A stretch of DNA of 10,597 nt from Pseudomonadota bacterium (GCA_023419995.1 JAEZXF010000393.1:1-10597), one strand, 5' to 3'; positions 1-7,667 are shown, counted from the first letter of the stretch. Numbers and translations: made by a program. The notes: generated from the letters alone by a model not told the origin.

Positions 1-1
1 G

Positions 2-385
2 GCCAGAGGGGGTCGCATCGTGTTCATCGCCTCCACCGCCGGGCTGAAGGGCTATGCCTATGTCGCGCCCTATGTCGCGGCCAAGCACGGCGTCGTCGGG
101 CTGATGCGGGCGCTGGCGGTCGAGTTCGCGCAGACGGGCGTGACGGTGAACGCGGTCTGCCCCGGCTTCGTCGAGACGGACATGCTGGCGAGGTCCGTCG
201 CGCGCATCACCCGGACGACAGGCCGCAGCGAGGCCGAGGCGCGCCGGGCGCTCGCCGCCGCCAACCCGCAGGGCCGCTTCGTCCAGCCCGGCGAAGTGGC
301 GGCGACCGTCGCCTGGCTGTGCGGCGATCAGGCCCGCTCGGTCACCGGGCAGGCCATATCGGTTTCGGGGGGAGAGACATGGTGA
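2..385 (+). CDS. Short-chain dehydrogenase/reductase (SDR), C-terminal part (5' end outside window)
   Basis: The last 127 residues of a classical SDR oxidoreductase are visible; the N-terminal Rossmann NAD(P)-binding glycine motif lies upstream of the window. Reading from base 2, the catalytic triad is intact: Ser at visible residue 11 (FIASTAG), then Tyr24 and Lys28 in YVAAK, with the usual 13-residue Ser-to-Tyr spacing. The [12 protein letters not shown] motif that follows the active site and the terminal [15 protein letters not shown] are typical of the family. SDRs act in the cytoplasm on alcohol/ketone pairs. Next to crotonase, acyl-CoA dehydrogenase and CoA-ligase genes, a 3-hydroxyacyl-CoA dehydrogenase-like role is likely, but substrate specificity cannot be read from the sequence. 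The GTG at 20 is an internal valine codon, not a credible start. The stop overlaps the MarR start by 7 bases. Confidence 0.93.
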   Translation, partial: ARGGRIVFIASTAGLKGYAYVAPYVAAKHGVVGLMRALAVEFAQTGVTVNAVCPGFVETDMLARSVARITRTTGRSEAEARRALAAANPQGRFVQPGEVAATVAWLCGDQARSVTGQAISVSGGETW

Positions 386-855
386 GCGTGCCGCTCGAGC
401 TGGTCGAGCCGAACGCGGGCAGCAAGGAGCGCCTGCGGCTGTGGATCCGGCTGCTGCGCGTCGTGCGCGTGGTCGAAGGGGAGCTGCGCGAGCGGCTGAA
501 GCGCGAGTTCGACACGACGCTGCCGCGCTTCGACGTGCTCTCGGCGCTCTACAGGGAGCGCGACGGCATGCTGATGAGCGACCTGTCGCGCTTCCTGCTC
601 GTCTCCAACGGCAACGTCACCGGCATCGTCGAGCGGCTGGTCGCCGACGGGCTGGTGCAGCGCACCGCGCGCGAGGGAGACCGCCGCGCCTTCGTCGTCC
701 GGCTGACGGAGGCGGGTACGGCCCGCTTCGCGGCGATGGCGGCCGCGCACGAGGGCTGGATCGCCGACCTGCTCGGCGACGTGAACGAGACGGATGCGAA
801 GGCGCTTTCGGCGATGCTGAAGGCGTTCCGCAGCAACTGGGAGGGCGAGCATTGA
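379..855 (+). CDS. MarR-family transcriptional regulator
   Basis: A 158-residue winged-helix regulator, the usual size for MarR proteins. A helical N-terminal dimerisation part (about 15-45) is followed by the DNA-binding domain: helix at about 51-60, helix at 65-73, recognition helix near 75-89 ([17 protein letters not shown]), and a beta-wing with the characteristic DRR at 101-103 ([13 protein letters not shown]). A C-terminal dimerisation helix completes the fold. ATG379 was chosen because a G-rich Shine-Dalgarno (367-374) sits just upstream; upstream extension to 319 would only run through SDR coding sequence. GTG382 is an alternative start. The gene overlaps the SDR stop by 7 bases and its TGA overlaps the next start, so it is probably translated with the catabolic genes. 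MarR regulators in aromatic-acid CoA pathways often repress and are released by a pathway ligand. That role is inferred here, and no operator is visible. Confidence 0.9.
   Translation: MVSVPLELVEPNAGSKERLRLWIRLLRVVRVVEGELRERLKREFDTTLPRFDVLSALYRERDGMLMSDLSRFLLVSNGNVTGIVERLVADGLVQRTAREGDRRAFVVRLTEAGTARFAAMAAAHEGWIADLLGDVNETDAKALSAMLKAFRSNWEGEH
839..845 (+). promoter_or_regulatory. Shine-Dalgarno sequence that decides a TTG start
   Basis: GGGAGGG lies 6 bases before TTG852, inside the last codons of the MarR gene. This is the best ribosome-binding match near the crotonase start. The alternatives GTG867 and ATG876 have no comparable sequence upstream, so TTG852, whose codon overlaps the MarR stop (TTGA), is preferred. 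Confidence 0.6.
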
Positions 856-1679
856 GCAAGCTGACCGTGCGCAGCATGGCGCCGCTGAAGCCGAAGCATT
901 TCCTGTGGTCGGTGGCGGACAGGGTCGCCACGGTGCGGCTCGACCGCCCCGAGCGCAAGAACCCGCTGACCTTCGAATCCTATGCCGAGCTGCGCGACAC
1001 CTTCCGCAACCTCGTCTATGCCGACGACGTCGACGTCGTCGTCTTCCTGCCGAACGGCGGCAATTTCTGCTCGGGCGGCGACGTGCACGACATCATCGGC
1101 CCGCTGGTCGACATGGACATGAAGGAGCTGCTCGCCTTCACCCGCATGACCGGCGATCTCGTCAAGGCGATGATCGCCTGCGGCAAGCCGATCGTCTCGG
1201 CGGTGGACGGCGTCGCGGTGGGCGCCGGCGCCATCGTCACCATGGCGTCCGACATCCGGCTGGCGACGCCCGAGGCCAAGACCGCCTTCCTGTTCACCCG
1301 CGTCGGGCTGGCCGGCTGCGACATGGGCGCCTGCGCCATGCTGCCACGCATCGTCGGCCAGGGCCGCGCGGCCGAGCTGCTCTACACCGGCCGCACCATG
1401 AGCGCCGCCGAGGGCGAGCGCTGGGGCTACTACAACCGGCTGGTCGAGGCCGATGCGCTGGAGGCGGAGGCGCTGAAGCTCGCGACCCAGCTCGCCGCCG
1501 GGCCGACCTTCGCCCACGGCATCACCAAGACGCAGCTCAACCAGGAATGGTCGATGGGGCTGGAGCAGGCCATCGAGGCCGAAGCGCAGGCGCAGGCGAT
1601 CTGCATGCAGACGAAGGATTTCGAGCGCGCCTACCGCGCCTTCGTCGCCCGCGAACGCCCGGTTTTCGAGGGGAACTGA
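852..1679 (+). CDS. Enoyl-CoA hydratase/isomerase (crotonase) family protein
   Basis: 275 residues from TTG852, close to the normal crotonase length of about 260-280. An N-terminal beta-strand segment with [12 protein letters not shown] (29-40) is followed by the oxyanion-hole and CoA-binding segment NFCSGGDV (71-78) and the second oxyanion segment [10 protein letters not shown] (118-127). [11 protein letters not shown] (171-181) is also a family hallmark. By-eye alignment puts Ile at the position of hydratase Glu144 and Phe at that of Glu164. An Asp (D157, in CDMG) lies near the position used by some isomerases such as dienoyl-CoA isomerase. The fold and CoA-thioester substrate are secure, but simple enoyl-CoA hydration is doubtful; isomerisation, C-C hydrolysis or another crotonase reaction is possible. 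Its place between MarR and acyl-CoA dehydrogenase genes fits a step in ring-product degradation. If translation starts at ATG876, the protein has 267 residues. Confidence 0.9.
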   Translation: MSKLTVRSMAPLKPKHFLWSVADRVATVRLDRPERKNPLTFESYAELRDTFRNLVYADDVDVVVFLPNGGNFCSGGDVHDIIGPLVDMDMKELLAFTRMTGDLVKAMIACGKPIVSAVDGVAVGAGAIVTMASDIRLATPEAKTAFLFTRVGLAGCDMGACAMLPRIVGQGRAAELLYTGRTMSAAEGERWGYYNRLVEADALEAEALKLATQLAAGPTFAHGITKTQLNQEWSMGLEQAIEAEAQAQAICMQTKDFERAYRAFVARERPVFEGN

Positions 1680-2830
1680 TGACCGACCGCTCCTTCCTCT
1701 CCTGGCCCTTCTTCGAGGATCGCCATCGCGACCATGCCGAGCGGCTGGAAGCATGGTGCCGCGAGACCCTGCCCGTGGACCATGCGGACGTCGACGCCGC
1801 CTGCCGCGGGCTGGTGGCGGCGCTGGGCGAGGCCGGCTGGCTGCTTCCCACGGCCCTCGATCCCGACGACCCGCACCCGCTCGACGTGCGCACGCTCTGC
1901 CTCACCCGCGAGACGCTCGCCCGCCATGACGGGCTGGCCGACTTCGCCTTCGCCATGCAGGGGCTGGGCACCGGCGCGATCAGCCTGTTCGGCTCGGACG
2001 GCCAGAAGGCGTGGCTGCGGAAGACGCGCGCCGGCAGGGCGCTGTCGGCCTTCGCGCTCTCCGAGCCGCGCTCCGGCTCCGACGTCGCCAACATGGAGAC
2101 GACGGCGAGGCGGGACGGCGGCGACTACGTGCTTTCCGGCGAGAAGACGTGGATCTCGAACGGCGGCATCGCCGACGTCTACACCGTCTTCGCCCGCACC
2201 GGCGGAGCGCCGGGGGCGAAGGGCATCTCGGCCTTCGTGGTGCCGGCGGACACGCCGGGGCTGACGGTAGCCGAGCGGCTGGAGGTGATCGCGCCGCATC
2301 CGCTCGCCCGGCTCTCCTTCGACGATGCGCGGGTGCCGGCGGCAGCGATGATCGGCAGGCCCGGCGACGGGTTCAGGATCGCCATGTCGGTGCTCGACGT
2401 GTTCCGCTCGACGGTGGGGGCGGCCGCGCTCGGCTTCGCCCGCCGGGCGCTGGACGAGACGGTGGCGCGCGTCGGCGGGCGCTCGCTCTTCGGCGCGCCG
2501 CGGTTCGACCTGCAGATGGTGCAGGGCCACGTCGCCGACATGGCGCTCGATGTCGACGCCGCCGCGCTGCTGATCTATCGCGCCGCCTGGACCAAGGATG
2601 CGGGCGCGCCCCGCGTCCCCCGCGAGGCGGCGATGGCCAAGCTCTACGCCACCGACCGGGCGCAGGCGGTGATCGACAAGGCGGTGCAGCTCCACGGCGG
2701 CGACGGCGTGCGGCGCGGCCACATCGTCGAAAGCCTCTATCGCGAGATCCGGGCGCTGCGCATCTACGAGGGCGCATCGGACGTCCAGAAGGTGGTGATC
2801 GCCCGCCAGACCATGGGAGCAGGACGATGA
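1679..2830 (+). CDS. Acyl-CoA dehydrogenase family flavoprotein
   Basis: 383 residues, the full length of the soluble FAD acyl-CoA dehydrogenases. The order is an N-terminal helical domain (about 1-122), a beta domain with the flavin/substrate motif [10 protein letters not shown] (126-135) and [17 protein letters not shown] (158-173), then a C-terminal helical domain with VQLHGGDG (336-343). Glu364 in IYEGASDVQ corresponds to the catalytic base of medium-chain acyl-CoA dehydrogenase (YEGT motif), so alpha,beta-dehydrogenation of an acyl-CoA is expected, with electrons passing to an electron-transfer flavoprotein encoded elsewhere. ATG1679 shares one base with the preceding stop (TGATG) and has GAGGGG upstream. 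Between crotonase and aryl-CoA ligase genes, the substrate is more likely an alicyclic or dicarboxylic CoA thioester from ring cleavage than a fatty acid, but this is inference. Confidence 0.95.
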   Translation: MTDRSFLSWPFFEDRHRDHAERLEAWCRETLPVDHADVDAACRGLVAALGEAGWLLPTALDPDDPHPLDVRTLCLTRETLARHDGLADFAFAMQGLGTGAISLFGSDGQKAWLRKTRAGRALSAFALSEPRSGSDVANMETTARRDGGDYVLSGEKTWISNGGIADVYTVFARTGGAPGAKGISAFVVPADTPGLTVAERLEVIAPHPLARLSFDDARVPAAAMIGRPGDGFRIAMSVLDVFRSTVGAAALGFARRALDETVARVGGRSLFGAPRFDLQMVQGHVADMALDVDAAALLIYRAAWTKDAGAPRVPREAAMAKLYATDRAQAVIDKAVQLHGGDGVRRGHIVESLYREIRALRIYEGASDVQKVVIARQTMGAGR

Positions 2831-4464
2831 CCGCGATGACGACCCTGGGACCCTCCGCGCATGTCGACACCTTCGCCCGCGACAACCTGCCCCCGGTCGG
2901 CGAGTGGCCGGACTTCCTGCTCGACGGGTTCGACTATCCCGAGCACGTCAACTGCGCCGTCGAGCTCACCGACCGCATGGTCGAGAGGGGCTTCGGCGAC
3001 CGCACGGCGCTGATCGGCAACGGGCGGCGGCGCACCTACAAGGAGCTGGCCGACTGGACCAGCCGGCTGGCCCGCGCGCTCACCGAGAACTACGGCGTCG
3101 TGCCCGGCAACCGCATCCTGATCCGCTCGCCCAACAACCCGGCGATGGTGGCGTGCTGGCTCGCCGCCACCAAGGCGGGCGCGGTGGTGGTCAACACCAT
3201 GCCGATGCTGCGCGCGGGCGAGCTCGCCAAGATCGTCGACAAGGCCGAGATCTCGCTGGCGCTGTGCGACACGCGCATCAAGGACGAGCTGGTCGCCTGC
3301 GCCAAGGACAGCCGGTTCCTGAAGAAGGTGATCGGCTTCGACGGCACGGCCAACCACGACGCCGAGCTCGACCGCGCCGCGCTCGACAAGCCGGTGACGT
3401 TCGATGCAGTGAGGACCGGCCGCGACGACGTCTGCCTGCTCGGCTTCACCTCCGGCACCACGGGATCGCCGAAGGCGACGATGCACTTCCACCGCGACGT
3501 GCTGGCCATCGCCGACGGCTACGCGAGGGAAGTGCTCGGCGTCACGCCCGACGACGTCTTCGTCGGCTCGCCGCCGCTCGCCTTCACCTTCGGGCTGGGC
3601 GGGCTGGCGGTGTTCCCGCTGCGCTTCGGCGCGGCGGCGACGCTGCTGGAAAGCGCGACCCCGCCCAACATGGTCGACATCATCCAGACCTATCGCGCGA
3701 CCATCTCCTTCACTGCGCCGACCGCCTACCGCGCGATGATGAAGGCGATGGACGACGGCGCGGACCTGTCCTCGCTGCTCATCGCCGTCTCGGCCGGCGA
3801 GACGCTTCCCGCCCCGGTCTACGAGGAATGGGAGAGGAAGACCGGCAAGCCGATCCTCGACGGCATCGGCGCCACCGAGATGCTGCACATCTTCATCACC
3901 AACCGGCTCGACGACCGGGCGCCGGGCGTCACCGGCCGGCCGGTCGCCGGCTACGAGGCGAGGATAGTCGACGAGGACATGAACGACGTGCCGCAGCGCA
4001 CGGTCGGGCGGCTGGCCGTGCGCGGGCCGACGGGCTGCCGCTATCTCGCCGACGGCCGCCAGAGGGACTATGTCCGCGACGGCTGGAACCTGACCGGCGA
4101 TTCGTTCGTGCAGGACGCGGAGGGCCGCTACCGCTTCGCCGCGCGCTCCGACGACATGATCCTGTCGGCCGGCTACAACATCGCCGGGCCGGAGGTAGAG
4201 GCCGCCCTTCTCGCCCATCCGCTCGTCGCCGAATGCGCGGTGATCGGCGCGCCCGACGACGAGCGCGGCCAGATCGTCGAGGCGCATATCGTGCTGGCCA
4301 ACGGCACGGCGCGCGACGCCGGCACGGCCAAGCTGCTGCAGGACCACGTCAAGGCGACGATCGCGCCCTACAAGTATCCGCGCTCGGTCAGGTTCGTCGA
4401 CGCGCTGCCCAAGACCCAGACCGGCAAGATCCAGCGCTTCCGGCTGCGCGAGGCGGCGTCATGA
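2827..4464 (+). CDS. Benzoate/2-aminobenzoate (anthranilate)-type CoA ligase
   Basis: 545 residues, a complete ANL-superfamily adenylate-forming ligase. It activates a carboxylic acid with ATP to an acyl-AMP and transfers it to CoA. The phosphate loop [10 protein letters not shown] is at 207-216. The A5 motif [11 protein letters not shown] (346-356) is close to the form seen in benzoate-CoA ligases. Asp425 in TGDSF binds the ribose, Arg440 precedes the hinge in [13 protein letters not shown], and the catalytic C-terminal Lys534 is in QTGKIQRF. The start overlaps the previous stop as ATGA. Sequence by eye cannot distinguish benzoate from 2-aminobenzoate as substrate. The adjoining tryptophan 2,3-dioxygenase gene and overall gene set favour anthranilate, as in the AbmG ligase of Azoarcus evansii. 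Benzoate or a hydroxybenzoate remain possible. Confidence 0.92.
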   Translation: MTAMTTLGPSAHVDTFARDNLPPVGEWPDFLLDGFDYPEHVNCAVELTDRMVERGFGDRTALIGNGRRRTYKELADWTSRLARALTENYGVVPGNRILIRSPNNPAMVACWLAATKAGAVVVNTMPMLRAGELAKIVDKAEISLALCDTRIKDELVACAKDSRFLKKVIGFDGTANHDAELDRAALDKPVTFDAVRTGRDDVCLLGFTSGTTGSPKATMHFHRDVLAIADGYAREVLGVTPDDVFVGSPPLAFTFGLGGLAVFPLRFGAAATLLESATPPNMVDIIQTYRATISFTAPTAYRAMMKAMDDGADLSSLLIAVSAGETLPAPVYEEWERKTGKPILDGIGATEMLHIFITNRLDDRAPGVTGRPVAGYEARIVDEDMNDVPQRTVGRLAVRGPTGCRYLADGRQRDYVRDGWNLTGDSFVQDAEGRYRFAARSDDMILSAGYNIAGPEVEAALLAHPLVAECAVIGAPDDERGQIVEAHIVLANGTARDAGTAKLLQDHVKATIAPYKYPRSVRFVDALPKTQTGKIQRFRLREAAS

Positions 4465-5300
4465 CCGCGGCGCCCGGCACGGGCGGCATCGACGGGGCGG
4501 AAACCGACTTCCGCGACCGCATGGCCTATGGCGACTACCTGCATCTGGAGAAGATCCTCGACGCGCAGGAGCCGCTGTCGGCCTCGCCCGACGAGCTCCT
4601 GTTCATCATCCAGCACCAGACCTCGGAGCTGTGGATGAAGCTCGCCATCCACGAGGTGTCGTCGGCGATGGCGGCGATCCGCGCCGACGACGTGCGCCCG
4701 GCCTTCAAGATGCTGACGCGGGTGGCGCGCATCTTCGAGCAGCTGAACAGCGCGTGGGACGTGCTGCGCACCATGACGCCCAGCGAGTACACCCGCTTTC
4801 GCGGCGCGCTCGGCCAGTCGTCCGGGTTCCAGTCGTGGCAGTACCGGGCGATCGAGTTCCTCGCCGGCAACCGCAATGCCGCGATGCTGAAGCCGCACCG
4901 GCACCGGCCCGAGGTGGTGGAGCGGCTCGAGGCCATCCTGGCGCGGCCGAGCCTCTACGACGAGGCGCTGCTCCTCCTCCACCGCAACGGCTTCGACATC
5001 GGCGCGGACGCGACGCGCAGCGACTGGCGGCAGGCGCGCGCGCCGAGCGGCGCCGTACTCGCCGCCTGGCAGGCGGTCTACCGGGAGCCGGAACGCCACT
5101 GGGCGCTCTACGAGCTCGCCGAGAAGCTGGTCGACTTCGAGGACTATTTCCGCCGCTGGCGGTTCAACCACGTCACCACGGTCGAGCGCATCATCGGCCT
5201 GAAGCGCGGCACCGGCGGCACGGCCGGCGTCGCCTGTCTCAGGCGCATGCTGGAAGTCGAGCTGTTTCCCGAACTGTGGCGGGTGAGGACCGAGCTGTAA
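4461..5300 (+). CDS. kynA: Tryptophan 2,3-dioxygenase
   Basis: 279 residues, the usual size for bacterial tryptophan 2,3-dioxygenase, a cytoplasmic haem enzyme that converts L-tryptophan and O2 to N-formylkynurenine. Conserved parts are [16 protein letters not shown] (46-61), [20 protein letters not shown] (110-129) and [20 protein letters not shown] (234-253). His52, Tyr110, Arg114, haem ligand His237 and Thr251 match the Xanthomonas campestris enzyme residues His55, Tyr113, Arg117, His240 and Thr254 with a constant offset of three, so all key residues appear present. The ATGA overlap with the ligase stop indicates the two genes are translated together, tying tryptophan opening to aromatic-acid activation. 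Kynurenine formamidase and kynureninase, needed to reach anthranilate, are not in this window. Confidence 0.97.
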   Translation: MTAAPGTGGIDGAETDFRDRMAYGDYLHLEKILDAQEPLSASPDELLFIIQHQTSELWMKLAIHEVSSAMAAIRADDVRPAFKMLTRVARIFEQLNSAWDVLRTMTPSEYTRFRGALGQSSGFQSWQYRAIEFLAGNRNAAMLKPHRHRPEVVERLEAILARPSLYDEALLLLHRNGFDIGADATRSDWRQARAPSGAVLAAWQAVYREPERHWALYELAEKLVDFEDYFRRWRFNHVTTVERIIGLKRGTGGTAGVACLRRMLEVELFPELWRVRTEL

Positions 5301-5390
5301 AAATTCATGCCTGGACTGGCGCTGACACGATTTTTTTCTCATCGTAAGAAAGCCCCCCCAAAAGGGCTCCAGACAAATGGGAGTGAAGGA
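5301..5390 (+). promoter_or_regulatory. Leader of the transporter genes with a possible sigma70 promoter
   Basis: This 90-base gap is the only non-coding interval in the first 6.5 kb and is visibly less GC-rich than its surroundings. CTGACA (5322-5327) and TAAGAA (5345-5350) are separated by 17 bases; they match the -35 box at five and the -10 box at three of six positions. ACGAT and ATCGT (5327-5331 and 5341-5345) form a short inverted repeat around a T7 run. Further on, AGCCC/GGGCT (5351-5355 and 5364-5368) could form a weak hairpin with a C- and A-rich loop. GGGAG at 5379-5383 is a Shine-Dalgarno 7 bases before the start. No strong terminator is seen, so read-through from kynA is also possible. 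Confidence 0.4.
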
Positions 5391-6536
5391 ATGCGTAAAC
5401 TGATTGCGGCGAGCGTGCTTGCGCTCGCGACGGGAATGGGTGGCGGGGCCTCGGCCGAGCCGGTGAAGGTCGGCCTCATCACCACCCTTTCAGGCGGCGG
5501 CGCCGGGCTCGGGGTCGATGCCCGCGACGGCTTCCTGCTGGCGCTGAAGAATGCCGGCGACGCGGCCAAGGAGATCGAGGTCGTCACCGAGGACGACGGC
5601 CAGAAGCCGGAGCTGGCGGTGCAGATCGCCGACAAGATGATCCAGTCCGACCAGGTCGACATCCTGACCGGCATCATCTGGTCGAACCTCGCCATGGCCG
5701 TGGTGCCGGGTGCCGTCGCCCAGGGCAAGTTCTACGTCTCGGTCAATGCCGGCCCCTCGGCGCTCGCCGGCGCGCAGTGCAACGAGAACTACTTCAACGT
5801 CGCCTACCAGAACGACAACTTCCACGAGGCCATGGGCCAGTACGCCAACGAGACGTACAAGAAGACCTTCATCATGGCGCCCAACTACCCGGCGGGCACG
5901 GATTCGCTCACCGGCTTCAAGCGCTACTACAAGGGCGATCTCGCCAACGAGGTCTACACCCAGGTCGGCCAGACCGACTACGCCGCCGAGATCGCCCAGA
6001 TCCGCGCTTCGGACGCCGATTCGGTGTTCATCTTCCTGCCGGGCGGCATGGGCATCGCCTTCATGAAGCAGTACGCGCAGTCGGGCGTCGACATCCCCGT
6101 CATCGGCCCCGGCTTCTCGTTCAGCCAGGACGTGCTGCCGGCGATCGGCGACGCCGCGCTCGGCGTCAGGAACTCGGCCAGCTGGGCGAAGGACCTCGAC
6201 AACGAGGCCTCGAAGAAATTCGTCGAGACCTTCCAGGCCGAATACGGCCGCCTGCCCTCGATCTACGCCGCGCAGGCCTACGACACCGGCAGCCTGATCG
6301 TCTCGGCGGCCGCCAAGGCCAGCGTCAAGGACGCCGCCGCCTTCCGCGCCGCGCTGAAGGAGGCCGACTTCGCCTCGGTGCGCGGCAAGTTCTCCTTCAA
6401 CACCAACAACCACCCGATCCAGGACATCTATGTCCGCGAGGTGGTGAAGGACGGCGACGTGCTGACCAACAAGATCATCGGCACCGCCTTCACCGACCAC
6501 AAGGACGCCTATGCCGAGCAGTGCGCGCTGAACTAG
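5391..6536 (+). CDS. Periplasmic substrate-binding protein of a Liv/HAAT-type ABC importer
   Basis: 381 residues, matching type I periplasmic binding proteins of the LivJ/LivK superfamily. A Sec signal peptide is clear: MRKL, a hydrophobic stretch to about residue 15, then GGGASA followed by EPVKVGLI, so cleavage after Ala22 is likely. The mature start with the first beta strand VKVGLITTLSGGGA and the motif ADKMIQSDQVDILTG are typical of the Peripla_BP_6 family. There is no lipobox cysteine, so the protein should be free in the periplasm. The five genes after it encode the matching permeases, ATPases and a Rid protein. Related binding proteins carry branched-chain amino acids, but members in aromatic catabolic clusters bind benzoate- or phenylpropanoid-like acids. 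Anthranilate, kynurenine, tryptophan or an aromatic acid are the likely candidates here; the ligand is inferred from context only. Confidence 0.92.
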   Translation: MRKLIAASVLALATGMGGGASAEPVKVGLITTLSGGGAGLGVDARDGFLLALKNAGDAAKEIEVVTEDDGQKPELAVQIADKMIQSDQVDILTGIIWSNLAMAVVPGAVAQGKFYVSVNAGPSALAGAQCNENYFNVAYQNDNFHEAMGQYANETYKKTFIMAPNYPAGTDSLTGFKRYYKGDLANEVYTQVGQTDYAAEIAQIRASDADSVFIFLPGGMGIAFMKQYAQSGVDIPVIGPGFSFSQDVLPAIGDAALGVRNSASWAKDLDNEASKKFVETFQAEYGRLPSIYAAQAYDTGSLIVSAAAKASVKDAAAFRAALKEADFASVRGKFSFNTNNHPIQDIYVREVVKDGDVLTNKIIGTAFTDHKDAYAEQCALN

Positions 6537-6561
6537 CGTCCGCGCGACGCAGCCACCGCTT

Positions 6562-6587
6562 CCTTCTCCCCGTTTACGGGGAGAAGG
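6562..6587 (+). repeat. Left hairpin of the intergenic element, just after the binding-protein gene
   Basis: Perfect 12-bp arms CCTTCTCCCCGT (6562-6573) and ACGGGGAGAAGG (6576-6587) around a TT centre, starting 25 bases after the binding-protein stop codon. There is no T run after it, so it is not a standard Rho-independent terminator. In RNA it would be a very stable stem that could protect the 3' end of the binding-protein message or slow transcription toward the permeases. Confidence 0.7.
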
Positions 6588-6672
6588 TGCCGGCAGGCGG
6601 ATGAGGGGCAGCGGAAAGGCCGGAAAGCTTCCTGCCACGCCTGCGCCGCCCCTCACCCGGCCCTTCGGGCCA

Positions 6673-6698
6673 CCCTCTCCCCGTGAACGGGGCGAGGG
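6673..6698 (+). repeat. Right hairpin of the intergenic element, before the first permease gene
   Basis: Arms 6673-6684 and 6687-6698 pair with a single mismatch (6678/6693) around a GA centre; the innermost CCCCGT/ACGGGG is perfect. It lies 45 bases before the GTG start of the LivH-type gene and is the mirror partner of the left hairpin. Confidence 0.65.
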
Positions 6699-6743
6699 AG
6701 AGGCCCCAGTCTTCACCTCCACCACAGAGCCCGAACCCCACCC

Positions 6744-7667
6744 GTGCAGACCGCGCTTTTCATCGAACAGATCCTCAACGGGCTGCAGCTCGGCGTGATG
6801 CTGTTCCTCATGGCCGCCGGGCTGACGCTGATCTTCGGCGTCATGGGGCTGATCAACCTCGCCCACGGCTCGCTCTACATGGTCGGCGCCTTCGCCTGCG
6901 CGACGGTCGCCGCCGCCACGGGCTCGTTCTGGCTCGGGCTGGCGACCAGCCTCGCTGCCGCGGCCGCGGCCGGCGCGGTCGTCGAGATCCTCGTCATCCG
7001 CCGGCTCTACGAGCGCGACCATCTCGACCAGGTGCTCGCCACCTTCGCGCTGATCCTCGTCTTCTCGGAAGGAACCCGCTGGCTGTTCGGCTCCTTCCCG
7101 CTCTACCTCGACATTCCGCCCCTGCTGCAGGGCACGGTGGCGCTGCCCGGCGGCTCGCGCTACCAGCTCTACCGCCTCGCCATCATCGGCGTCGGCATCG
7201 CGGTCGCCGTCGCCCTGTTCCTGCTCATCACCCGGACGCGGCTCGGCATGCGCATCCGGGCGGGCGAGAGCGACCGTGAGATGATCGGCGCGCTCGGCGT
7301 CGACATCCGCACGCTCTACACCGTGGTCTTCGCGCTGGGAGCCGCGCTCGCCGGCCTTGCCGGCGCGATGGTCGGCGCGCTCCAGTCGGTGCAGGTCGGC
7401 ATGGGCGAGCCGGTGCTGATCCTCGCCTTCGTCGTCATCGTCATCGGCGGCATCGGCTCGATCAAGGGTGCGCTGGTCGGCGCGGTGATCGTCGGCGTCG
7501 TCGACACGATGGGCCGCTTCCTGCTGCCGCAGCTCTTCGGCCTGATGTTGAACCCCTCGCAGGCCGGCATCGTCGGCGGGGCGCTCGCCTCGATGCTGAT
7601 CTACATCGTCATGGCCGTCGTGCTGGCGGTGAAGCCGCAGGGCCTGTTCCCGGCGATGAAGGGGTGA
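6744..7667 (+). CDS. LivH-type inner-membrane permease of ABC importer
   Basis: 307 residues, very hydrophobic, with about eight membrane segments. The N-terminal hallmark GLTLIFGVMGLINLAHGS (26-43) is strongly conserved in LivH permeases. A cytoplasmic EAA-like loop near 167-200 (GMRIRAGESDREMIGALG) should contact the ATPases, and VIVIGGIGSIKGALVGA (231-247) is another family signature. With the LivM-type protein it should form the transmembrane channel for the ligand delivered by the binding protein. The start is GTG6744: it gives the expected N-terminus MQTALFIEQILNGLQLG, but no Shine-Dalgarno is evident in the C-rich bases before it and no better in-frame start exists. The palindromic element ends 40 bases upstream, so poor or structure-dependent initiation is possible. 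Confidence 0.93.
   Translation: MQTALFIEQILNGLQLGVMLFLMAAGLTLIFGVMGLINLAHGSLYMVGAFACATVAAATGSFWLGLATSLAAAAAAGAVVEILVIRRLYERDHLDQVLATFALILVFSEGTRWLFGSFPLYLDIPPLLQGTVALPGGSRYQLYRLAIIGVGIAVAVALFLLITRTRLGMRIRAGESDREMIGALGVDIRTLYTVVFALGAALAGLAGAMVGALQSVQVGMGEPVLILAFVVIVIGGIGSIKGALVGAVIVGVVDTMGRFLLPQLFGLMLNPSQAGIVGGALASMLIYIVMAVVLAVKPQGLFPAMKG

Larger units (their letters stand above)
6562..6703. repeat. Intergenic inverted-repeat element resembling a rhizobial RIME-type repeat
   Basis: The gap 6537-6743 is filled mainly by a composite palindromic element. Each end is itself a hairpin (6562-6587 and 6673-6698). The two halves are imperfect inverted copies: the core CCCCGT..ACGGGGAGA(A/G)GGTG..TGAGGGGC reads inward from the left (6568-6609), and its reverse complement lies at 6648-6692. 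The inner arms 6602-6613 and 6644-6655 match at 11 of 12 bases. A third small hairpin GGCCC-TTC-GGGCC lies at 6659-6671. No transposase or clear target duplication is seen. Two large palindromes in an intergenic element of roughly 100-140 bp is the architecture described for RIME repeats of Rhizobiaceae; membership of that family was not tested. Confidence 0.75.

Noticed and set aside
319..378. Upstream extension of the MarR protein from GTG319
   Set aside because: The added 20 residues are SDR coding sequence read out of frame, and ATG379 has a good ribosome-binding site.
1022..1041. Perfect 20-base palindrome of alternating GAC/GTC units
   Set aside because: It falls within the crotonase coding sequence and encodes a run of Asp and Val with preferred codons, so chance and codon bias explain it better than an operator.
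549..1754. Minus-strand open frame across MarR and crotonase genes (401 codons)
   Set aside because: It crosses gene borders and has no recognisable domain; the + strand proteins are clearly real.
2764..4347. Long minus-strand open frame opposite the CoA ligase (527 codons)
   Set aside because: It is the antisense of an unmistakable ligase with all catalytic motifs, and its composition is typical of a GC-driven shadow frame.
5314..5332. Possible sigma54 promoter around TGGCGC
   Set aside because: The required GC of the downstream TTGC element at the right spacing is missing.
5351..5368. Hairpin AGCCC/GGGCT as a terminator after kynA
   Set aside because: The stem is only five pairs and no T run follows; the T7 run lies before it rather than after.
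6537..6743. Insertion sequence or CRISPR array
   Set aside because: No transposase remains, and there are no regularly spaced direct repeats; the structure is one inverted pair of hairpins.
6601..6798. Small + strand open frame in the gap before the LivH-type gene
   Set aside because: It is made largely of translated palindromic repeat and runs into the permease gene in another frame; no ribosome-binding site or family match is apparent.
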